13,654 nucleotides of DNA from Comamonadaceae bacterium (GTDB lineage: Bacteria; Pseudomonadota; Gammaproteobacteria; Burkholderiales; Burkholderiaceae): assembly GCA_947505995.1 (NCBI GenBank), contig CANNNB010000043.1:1-13654 (forward strand), read 5' to 3'. The stretch's first letter is position 1. The number at the start of each line of letters is the position of its first letter. The notes beneath the pieces were generated by a model. That model saw nothing but the letters and a program-made list of their open reading frames with translations. It had not been told where the DNA came from and made no database searches. A program made the translations under genes and the position numbers. Below are positions 8,001-13,654 of the stretch, piece by piece.

Positions 8001-9052
8001 GCACTGAAAATTCCAAGGATCCAAGCGTCGAGTCTGCCGCCACATCGGTGCAGGACAAGAGGTCGCAGCGCCGGCCCTTGATATTTTGGTTGCCTGTGAT
8101 GTTGGCCGTCGTGGCGATTATTTTCAGTGGTCTGCTCTGGGAAAAGCTTTCTCGCATTCAAGGCCAACTTGCAAGACAAAGTGCTGACGCAGGTCAACAA
8201 TCTCTGGAAGCCAAAGCTTGGGCCAAACAAGCGCAAGACAGCGTGAAAGACAGTGCCGCCCGAATGGCCTTGGTTGAGTCTAGGTTGGGTGAAGCGACAT
8301 TGCAGCGGGCTCAACTCGAGGAGCTCATTCAAACTTTGTCTCGTTCACGCGATGAAAACTTGGTTTTGGACATTGAGTCTTCGTTGCGACTGGCGCAGCA
8401 GCAGGCTCAATTAACCAGTAGCTTGGAGCCTTTGTTGGGCGTCCTCAAAACCGCTCAATTGCGACTTCAAAGAGCATCCAATCCACGCTTGATTAACATT
8501 CAACGAGCCATCGATCGCGACCTTGAACTGGTCAAATCAGTTCAAATTACAGACCTGCCTGGGATGTTGTTGGTGTTGGATGAAATTGTGGCCTTGGCAG
8601 ATGAGTTGCCTTTGGCCAATGAAATGATCCGGTCCACAGCAAGCCCATCCAAACCTGTTGATGCAAATCTCACTCACACTCAGAATTCGGCTTGGTGGCA
8701 GACAGTGCTTGAGCGGTTCATGCTGGAAGCGCGCGGGCTTTTGCGGGTCAGCCGCATTGACAGTCCTGAGGCGGCGCTGTTGGCCCCAGAACAAGGGTAT
8801 TTCTTGCGTGAAAATTTGAAACTCAAATTGCTCAATGCAAGGCTTGGTTTGTTGGCCAGACAGAACGATGCGGCCCGCGCAGACATGCAAGCAGTTGCAG
8901 TAGTCCTGAAAAAATATTTCGACTCAGGGGCGCGCAAAACACAACATGCATTGCAATTGTTAGAGAAAGCTCAAGCATTGAGCAAGGGCAATGCTATTCC
9001 AAGACTTGATGGTTCTTTGGCTGCGCTAGCTACGGCGTCATCAGGAAAGTAA
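7997..9052 (+). CDS. hemX: HemX family membrane-anchored protein
   Basis: This 351-residue protein matches the HemX family, often labelled uroporphyrin-III C-methyltransferase although it lacks the SAM-methyltransferase fold; its exact role is unsettled. A basic, polar cytoplasmic N-terminus (1-26, ending KRSQRR) is followed by a single transmembrane helix at about 28-48 (FWLPVMLAVVAIIFSGLLW). A long Gln/Ala/Glu-rich helical, probably coiled-coil region runs from about 50 to 115. The conserved C-terminal domain includes SLRLAQQQAQL (129-139), LDEIVALADELPL (194-206) and the hallmark LAPEQGYFLRENLKLKLLN (262-280). The large domain is expected in the periplasm. The frame remains open upstream within hemD, but the ATG at 7997, overlapping the hemD stop, gives the correct N-terminus. 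It is translationally linked to hemD and precedes hemY by 5 bp. Confidence 0.9.
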   Translation: MSTENSKDPSVESAATSVQDKRSQRRPLIFWLPVMLAVVAIIFSGLLWEKLSRIQGQLARQSADAGQQSLEAKAWAKQAQDSVKDSAARMALVESRLGEATLQRAQLEELIQTLSRSRDENLVLDIESSLRLAQQQAQLTSSLEPLLGVLKTAQLRLQRASNPRLINIQRAIDRDLELVKSVQITDLPGMLLVLDEIVALADELPLANEMIRSTASPSKPVDANLTHTQNSAWWQTVLERFMLEARGLLRVSRIDSPEAALLAPEQGYFLRENLKLKLLNARLGLLARQNDAARADMQAVAVVLKKYFDSGARKTQHALQLLEKAQALSKGNAIPRLDGSLAALATASSGK

Positions 9053-9057
9053 AAATC

Positions 9058-10344
9058 ATGCGCGCTGCACTTTGGCTCATGAGTTTGTTTGCTGTGGCTG
9101 TGGCCACGGCCTTGCTAGCTTCAAACAACGTCGGTACGGTCGCGATTTTTTGGACACCCTACCGCGTTGATCTCTCTTTGAACTTGGTTTTATTTGCGTT
9201 GGTCATGATTTTGTTGACCTTGCACTGGGCACAACGCGCACTCACAGCCTTGTTTGAATTGCCTCGGCAAGCCAAGCGCTGGCGCTTACAACAAAAAGAG
9301 CGTGCGGCGCATGCTGCCTTGTTAGACGCCATGGCACAGTTCATGGAAGGCAGGTTTTTGCGAGCGCGTAAATCGGCCGAGTTGGTGCTAGTCAGAGAAA
9401 AGTCTTTGTCCGATGGCGGCGAGGTGCTGGAACATGCAGCTGCCTTGAGATGTGTCGCCCATATTTTGGCAGCTGAATCAGCCCATGCCCTGCATGACAA
9501 GGCCACGCGCCAGTCCCACCTGGACCAGGCCCTGCAGGAGCCTGCAGGCGGCCTTGCAAACCTGCGTCAATCGCTCATTGAAGGCAGTATGTTGAGAGCA
9601 GCTCGGTGGGCACTGGATGACAGAGATGCCTCTGAAAGTTTGCTTTGGTTAGATCGATTGCCACTCGGTGTATCACGTCGAACCTTGGCCATGCGATTGC
9701 GTTTAAAGGCCGCCCGCTTGGCCGGTGAGCCATCTCAGGCCTTAGACACCGCTTTGCTGCTTATCAAGCACCGTGCTTTCACTTCAGAAGCGGCCGAAAG
9801 CATGATACGCAGCTTGGTTTTTGAGTTGATTGCAAAAACGCATGAGTTAGGACAAATGCAAAGGCTTTGGGGGCGTTTGGCTGAAGCGCAACGTCAATCA
9901 CCCGATCTGGCTATTCAAGCAGCGCAGCATTTGCTCAGCCTGAAGGGTGAGCCAGTCGTTGTCAGAACTTGGCTAAAACCTATTTGGGTTAAGTGGCAAG
10001 CAACGCCGCAGAGTCTGTCCAGGGCGCAACAATTGAAATTGACTCAAACCTTAGAGCAAAGCTTCACGGGACAAGAAACAAGCGAAGAGCGTGATTGGTT
10101 GGCGCTGATTGAGTCGTCGCAAAAAAGCAATCCGCGTGAGCCTCTTTTACAATTTTTAGCGGGGCGCTTGTGTCAAAAAAGGCAGCTATGGGGAAAGGCT
10201 CAGTTGCTTCTTACCCAAGCTGCGCCAGCGCTAGAAGATTCTGTCATGCGAAGACAGGCATGGCGCTCATTGGCAGAACTTGCCGAACAACGTGAAGATC
10301 TGCCGGCAGCAGTGGCGGCTTTAAAGAAAGCGGCAATGGCATAG
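9058..10344 (+). CDS. hemY: HemY family inner-membrane TPR protein
   Basis: This 428-residue protein is a HemY-type tetratricopeptide protein of the heme cluster, not the unrelated Bacillus HemY oxidase. The N-terminus has two hydrophobic segments, about 5-22 and 41-58, joined by a short loop with FWTPYRVDLS (31-40). This is the usual HemY_N arrangement, followed by basic residues (QAKRWRLQQKERA). The remainder is alpha-helical with Ala/Leu-rich repeats. The clearest TPR-like pair is at about 363-396 and 398-428, where A/L/G spacing such as LLQFLAGRLCQKRQLWGKA is typical. HemY has been linked to late heme synthesis or its organisation at the membrane; the molecular role is not settled. The ATG at 9058 has AGGA about 11 bases upstream, just inside the end of hemX. 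It is the last gene of the cluster, ending one base before the terminator hairpin. Confidence 0.9.
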   Translation: MRAALWLMSLFAVAVATALLASNNVGTVAIFWTPYRVDLSLNLVLFALVMILLTLHWAQRALTALFELPRQAKRWRLQQKERAAHAALLDAMAQFMEGRFLRARKSAELVLVREKSLSDGGEVLEHAAALRCVAHILAAESAHALHDKATRQSHLDQALQEPAGGLANLRQSLIEGSMLRAARWALDDRDASESLLWLDRLPLGVSRRTLAMRLRLKAARLAGEPSQALDTALLLIKHRAFTSEAAESMIRSLVFELIAKTHELGQMQRLWGRLAEAQRQSPDLAIQAAQHLLSLKGEPVVVRTWLKPIWVKWQATPQSLSRAQQLKLTQTLEQSFTGQETSEERDWLALIESSQKSNPREPLLQFLAGRLCQKRQLWGKAQLLLTQAAPALEDSVMRRQAWRSLAELAEQREDLPAAVAALKKAAMA

Positions 10345-10372
10345 AAAAAAGGACCCGCAGGTCCTTTTTTTT
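10345..10372. terminator. Bidirectional intrinsic terminator between hemY and rne
   Basis: A perfect stem GGACC (10351-10355), loop CGCA (10356-10359), GGTCC (10360-10364) is flanked by six A on the left and eight T on the right. It therefore forms a hairpin plus U-tract in both directions and can stop both the plus-strand hem operon and the minus-strand rne transcript. It starts directly after the hemY stop codon. Confidence 0.9.
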
Positions 10373-10376
10373 GGAA

Positions 10377-10398
10377 GCAAGAACCTCGGGTTCTTTGC
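10377..10398. repeat. Second inverted repeat in the rne 3' untranslated region
   Basis: AAGAACC (10379-10385), loop TCG, GGTTCTT (10389-10395) form a perfect 7-bp stem, extendable by GC/GC pairs around a one-base bulge. It lies between the rne stop and the main terminator. No U-tract follows it on the minus strand, so it is more likely a 3'-end stabilising or auxiliary structure than a terminator in its own right. Confidence 0.6.
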
Positions 10399-10422
10399 AA
10401 TTTCTGGCCTCAATTTCTGCCT

Positions 10423-13305
10423 TCAGAACGGCAGTTTCATGTCGTTTAAGTCTTTGCGAGTCTCCACCAAGACCAATGGTCCTTCATCAACGACAACAAC
10501 AGGCGGCCTAACACGAGGAACATGCACAGCTTTGGGTTCTGCTGCAATGGCAGCTTGAACTTGTGCAATTTTTTCTGGATCAGAGTTGACCCATTGCAGT
10601 CCGGAGTTTTCTGCGACTTGGACAAGACTTGCCATTGGCAATTCGTAGGCTTGAACCTTGGGCAAGCCGACTGCAGTTGAGGCAGTTTGCTTGGGTGTTG
10701 ATTCGGCAGCAGGCGCTGCTCTTTCTGTTGTGTCAACAGGTGTCGCAGAACTTGCTGCACGGTCAAAGTAAGAACGTGCGACGGGTGCATCTTCTTGGGC
10801 TTGGCCCTCTTGGGTTGCGGTTTCAGATTGCATGTTCTCTGAAGTGTTGCCGTCGTTGTTGGGGTTGCGCTCTCTGCGGTCTCGGCCATAACGGTCGCGA
10901 GAGCGGCGTTCTTTGCGCTCTGGCGTGCCATTCGCAGTGTCCTGACGTTCCTCACCTTGAGATGTAGAAGCAGAAGCGCCATTGGCTTGGCCCTCAGCGT
11001 TGTCATTCAGCTCAGCTTGGGAAGTTCCGCGATTTTCTGTATTTTCAGAACCACTATTTGGGCGACCATTGTCATTGTTGCGACGTTCTCCGCGATCACC
11101 ACGTTCCCTGCGGCCTTCGCCTCGTTCACGTCGGCCTTCTCCGCGCGGAGCTCTTTCCGAGCGCGTTTCGTTGCGCGGGTCTGCTTGATTGGATTCAGTG
11201 ACTTCAGCACTCACATTCTGAGTGTCAACGGTCACGTTGCCATTTGCATTGGCGTTGGTATTTTCACGGCGCTCACCGCGCTCTCCGCGCTCACCACGTT
11301 GACCGCTTCGTTCGTTGCGTTCGGCTCCGCGTCGGTTGCCTGCATTTTCGCGCGGAGCGCGTGTCTCGGTGCCCTCAGTGCGCTCGGTTGTACGCTCGAT
11401 TGTGCCCTCAGTGCGTTCACCACGATCGTTTCTATCGCCACGACGGCCGCCACGTCCACCGCGACCGCCACGGCGATCGCCGCTGCGATCGCCACGTTCA
11501 TTGCGCTCGCCGTCTTTAACGGTTCGTTCGCCGCGTTTCCCCACATTTTTGGCAGGTTCTTCTTTGGCTTCTGTGGTGCCGCCAAACAAGCGCTTCAGCC
11601 AACCAAAGAAACCGCCTGAGCTTTCAGCTTTTGCAATGCTTTGACTGGTTTGAGCTGGAGCTTTATTTGTGACTTCAGCCTTCGGCAAGGAAGCTGGCGC
11701 AGGTGCATCAGGCAACACGCCTTTGATAACCGGTGTTTGACGGTTGGTGGGCTCTTGCGATCGACGTGTGACGGTGGTGGGATCTTCCACCACTTCAGCC
11801 ATGGTGTAGCTGGCTTCAATGTTGTCCAAGCGAGGATCATCGTGCTTCAAGCGCTCTAGCTTGTAGTGCGGTGTTTCCAAAGATTTATTGGGGACCAACA
11901 ACACATTGATGCGTTGCTTCAATTCAATCTTGGCAATTTCAGGACGCTTTTCGTTCAACAAGAACGAGGCCACTTCCACAGGCACTTGCGCGTGCACTGC
12001 AGCGGTGTTGTCCTTCATGGACTCTTCTTGGATGATTCGCAAAATTTGCAAAGCCGAGCTTTCTGTGTCGCGCACGTGGCCGGAGCCGCCGCAACGAGGG
12101 CAAGGAATGGAGGAGCCCTCAGCAAGGGCAGGCTTCAAGCGTTGGCGGCTCATCTCTAAGAGGCCAAATTTGCTGATAGAGCCGAATTGAACACGAGCGC
12201 GGTCTTGACGCAAGGCGTCGCGCAAACGATTCTCGACATCGCGGCGATTGCGAGACTCTTCCATGTCGATGAAGTCAATGACGATCAGGCCGCCCAAATC
12301 GCGCAAGCGCATTTGGCGAGCCACTTCGTCGGCCGCTTCAAGGTTGGTACGCGTAGCGGTTTCTTCAATGTCACCGCCCTTGATGGCGCGAGCTGAGTTG
12401 ACGTCCACCGAAACCAAGGCTTCGGTGTGATCAATGACGATGGCACCGCCAGATGGCAATTGCACCGTGCGTGCATAGGCCGATTCAATTTGATGCTCAA
12501 TTTGGAAACGGCTGAACAAGGGCGCATCGTCGCGGTAACGCTTCACACGGGGTGCGAACTCGGGCATCACGTGACTCATGAATTGCTGAGCTTGATCGTA
12601 GATGTCGTCGGTGTCGATCAGGATGTCGCCGATATCACTGTTGAAGTAATCGCGAATAGCACGAATGACCAAGCTCGACTCTTGGTAAATGAGGAAGGCA
12701 CCTTTGGCACCTTGCGTGGCGCCATCAATTGCGGTCCATAACTTGAGCAAATAGTTCAAGTCCCATTGGAGTTCTGGTGCGCTGCGGCCAATGCCGGCAG
12801 TGCGCGCAATGATGGACATTCCTTTGGGGTATTCCAACTGGTCCATGGCTTCTTTAAGCTCAGCACGGTCATCGCCTTCAATGCGTCGGCTGACGCCACC
12901 ACCCCGAGGGTTGTTGGGCATGAGGACCACATAACGGCCAGCCAAACTGATGAAGGTGGTGAGGGCCGCGCCCTTATTGCCACGCTCTTCTTTTTCTACT
13001 TGCACCAACAGCTCTTGGCCTTCACGTATCACATCATTGATGCGCGCTTGGCTAACTGGAACGCCTTCGGCGAAGTATTGGCGGGAGATTTCTTTGAAAG
13101 GCAAGAAGCCGTGACGCTCTTCGCCATAGTCGACGAAGCAGGCTTCTAGGGATGGCTCTACGCGTGTCACAACCGCTTTGTAGATGTTGCCTTTGCGTTG
13201 CTCGCGGCCTTCAATTTCAATTTCGTAGTCGAGGAGTTTTTGTCCATCGACGATGGCCAAGCGGCGTTCTTCAGCCTGCGTGGCGTTGATCAGCATCCGT
13301 TTCAT
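10423..13305 (-). CDS. rne: Ribonuclease E with long disordered scaffold domain
   Basis: RNase E is the main endoribonuclease for mRNA decay and rRNA/tRNA maturation and the degradosome scaffold. Of 960 residues, about 1-500 form the catalytic half: MKRMLINATQAEERRLAIVDG at the start, the S1 domain with KGNIYKAVVTRVEPSLEACF (38-57), the 5'-sensor/RNase H-like region, and the DNase-I-like core. The Mg2+ ligands are Asp301 in SVDVNSARA and Asp344 in VIDFIDM, and the Zn-link is CPRCGGSG (402-409). These fall two residues short of E. coli numbering. GFFGWLKRLFGG (565-576) resembles a membrane-targeting helix. About 583-840 is Arg/Gly/Glu/Asn-rich, low-complexity and probably RNA-binding. The C-terminal end (885-960, with LQWVNSDPEKIA and PPVVVVDEGPLVLVETRKDL) is conserved in Burkholderiales. 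The ATG at 13305 has an AGAAGGGA-type ribosome-binding site. Convergent with hemY; probably autoregulated through its long leader. Confidence 0.97.
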   Translation of the reverse strand: MKRMLINATQAEERRLAIVDGQKLLDYEIEIEGREQRKGNIYKAVVTRVEPSLEACFVDYGEERHGFLPFKEISRQYFAEGVPVSQARINDVIREGQELLVQVEKEERGNKGAALTTFISLAGRYVVLMPNNPRGGGVSRRIEGDDRAELKEAMDQLEYPKGMSIIARTAGIGRSAPELQWDLNYLLKLWTAIDGATQGAKGAFLIYQESSLVIRAIRDYFNSDIGDILIDTDDIYDQAQQFMSHVMPEFAPRVKRYRDDAPLFSRFQIEHQIESAYARTVQLPSGGAIVIDHTEALVSVDVNSARAIKGGDIEETATRTNLEAADEVARQMRLRDLGGLIVIDFIDMEESRNRRDVENRLRDALRQDRARVQFGSISKFGLLEMSRQRLKPALAEGSSIPCPRCGGSGHVRDTESSALQILRIIQEESMKDNTAAVHAQVPVEVASFLLNEKRPEIAKIELKQRINVLLVPNKSLETPHYKLERLKHDDPRLDNIEASYTMAEVVEDPTTVTRRSQEPTNRQTPVIKGVLPDAPAPASLPKAEVTNKAPAQTSQSIAKAESSGGFFGWLKRLFGGTTEAKEEPAKNVGKRGERTVKDGERNERGDRSGDRRGGRGGRGGRRGDRNDRGERTEGTIERTTERTEGTETRAPRENAGNRRGAERNERSGQRGERGERGERRENTNANANGNVTVDTQNVSAEVTESNQADPRNETRSERAPRGEGRRERGEGRRERGDRGERRNNDNGRPNSGSENTENRGTSQAELNDNAEGQANGASASTSQGEERQDTANGTPERKERRSRDRYGRDRRERNPNNDGNTSENMQSETATQEGQAQEDAPVARSYFDRAASSATPVDTTERAAPAAESTPKQTASTAVGLPKVQAYELPMASLVQVAENSGLQWVNSDPEKIAQVQAAIAAEPKAVHVPRVRPPVVVVDEGPLVLVETRKDLNDMKLPF
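11101..11142 (-). repeat. Tandem 21-bp coding repeat in the rne scaffold region
   Basis: Two adjacent 21-bp units encode GEGRRER twice (residues 722-735 of RNase E), followed by the related GDRGERR. The units differ at several bases. Similar RGE-type runs occur at 668-680 (GQRGERGERGERR). Such Arg-rich motifs suggest a contact surface for RNA, and the units can expand or shrink in frame by replication slippage. Confidence 0.6.
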
Positions 13306-13341
13306 GATGCGTCCCTTCTTTTCAAGATGTCAGTAAAGCAA

Positions 13342-13366
13342 GCCCCGCCAAATGTGGCGTTGGGGC
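13342..13366 (-). promoter_or_regulatory. Strong hairpin in the rne 5' untranslated region
   Basis: In the rne transcript, GCCC, a 3-base bulge CAA, CGCCA, loop CATT, TGGCG, GGGC fold into a 9-bp GC-rich stem whose base lies about 36 bases before the start codon. It leaves the Shine-Dalgarno single-stranded. E. coli rne is autoregulated through hairpins in its long leader; this element is a candidate for the same function, but there is no sequence proof of homology. Confidence 0.5.
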
Positions 13367-13615
13367 CGGATCACCTGTTTAACAACCAGCTCTTAATGAG
13401 CCAACGGTGCCGAGACTGACGTTCGAAACGAAGGGAATTGCCAATTGATTCCGACATTCATGAGCGCAAATTTGTCGCTGAAATGTGGAAAGGGGCGCGT
13501 GGAAGATTCGAGGTTGTGAGCGCGCGCAGGCAATGGTGTCTCGAGCGGCGCAAACAGCCACTGCAAAAAAGACAGCAAAGATCCAAACAAAACACTCATT
13601 TCGATTCAATCCGTC

Positions 13616-13635
13616 CAGTAGCTGAAAAGCTACTG
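13616..13635. repeat. Perfect 8-bp inverted repeat near the distal end of the rne leader
   Basis: CAGTAGCT (13616-13623), spacer GAAA, AGCTACTG (13628-13635). Read on the plus strand the spacer is a GNRA-type tetraloop, so an RNA transcribed to the right would form a very stable hairpin. It is immediately followed by a second inverted repeat GAATA-AAAA-TATTC (13635-13648). There is no T-run on either side that would make it a typical terminator. It could be an operator or a leader hairpin. Confidence 0.5.
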
Positions 13636-13654
13636 AATAAAAATATTCCGTATC

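Larger units (their letters stand above)
13306..13654. other. rne leader/upstream region without a confident gene
   Basis: About 350 bp upstream of rne contain no protein I recognise. On the minus strand the region holds a Shine-Dalgarno for rne (about 13311-13320), a strong hairpin near the start, U-rich stretches such as one around 13565-13590, a possible 68-codon ORF (13393-13599) and inverted repeats near the window end. In Burkholderiales the pseudouridine synthase gene rluC commonly lies divergently upstream of rne; if so here, it starts beyond the window. No convincing -10/-35 pair is identifiable. Confidence 0.5.

Noticed and set aside
9531..9548. Two CCTGCAGG palindromes separated by AG inside hemY
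   Set aside because: They lie in the coding region, code for an ordinary HemY stretch and have no further copies nearby. Probably chance.
10957..11619. Plus-strand open frame of 220 codons antisense to rne
   Set aside because: It mirrors the Arg/Gly-rich low-complexity part of rne, where antisense stop codons are rare. Its Ala/Ser/Thr/Phe-rich product has no recognisable domain, and rne is clearly the real gene.
1..13654. tRNA, rRNA, CRISPR, insertion sequence, prophage, toxin-antitoxin or defence genes
   Set aside because: Nothing of these kinds is visible. The window is filled by housekeeping genes, so no undescribed defence or mobile system can be supported.

Overview
This window looks like ordinary chromosomal DNA of a betaproteobacterium, most likely order Burkholderiales and probably Comamonadaceae. 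The grounds are the hemC-hemD-hemX-hemY cluster divergent from ppc, the RNase E C-terminal end that I recognise from Burkholderiales, and the overall protein character. Base composition appears moderate, which would suit a freshwater Limnohabitans-like lineage, but that genus guess is weak. I see no mobile element, phage gene, tRNA, rRNA or CRISPR array. Coding density is very high.

Left block, minus strand (1-6195). Read in the direction of transcription the order is ppc (PEP carboxylase), argH (argininosuccinate lyase), a hemerythrin-domain protein, an FMN-dependent alpha-hydroxy-acid oxidase (lldD-like), and the first 31 codons of dinB (DNA polymerase IV), cut by the window edge. argH and the hemerythrin gene are 12 bp apart. 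The oxidase follows after 52 bp. The dinB GTG start lies one base after the oxidase stop. The four distal genes may therefore be co-transcribed. ppc is 90 bp upstream of argH. PEP carboxylase refills oxaloacetate, the oxidase feeds pyruvate or a related oxoacid, ArgH completes arginine synthesis, and the hemerythrin protein probably binds or senses O2.

Middle block, plus strand (6272-10344). The order is hemC, hemD, hemX, hemY, tightly packed with short gaps or ATGA-type overlaps. HemC and HemD make uroporphyrinogen III. HemX and HemY are membrane-anchored accessory proteins usually found in this cluster. The block starts from a short divergent spacer shared with ppc that holds a 10-bp palindrome, and ends at a strong bidirectional intrinsic terminator (10345-10372).

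Right block, minus strand (10423-13305 plus leader). A 960-residue RNase E has a complete catalytic half, a short membrane-targeting-like helix, a long Arg/Gly/Glu/Asn-rich disordered scaffold and a conserved C-terminal end. It converges on the hem operon. Upstream of its start, about 350 bp carries no confident gene but has structured elements: a strong hairpin close to the start codon, a perfect 8-bp inverted repeat near the window end, and a possible small ORF. These suit a long, autoregulated rne leader.

I found no convincing novel system. The observations most worth checking are the rne leader structures, the RNase E membrane helix, the Cys-containing tail of the hemerythrin protein, the altered WGGRF motif of ArgH, the apparently leaderless argH start, and the mini-ORF relay at the hemC-hemD junction.
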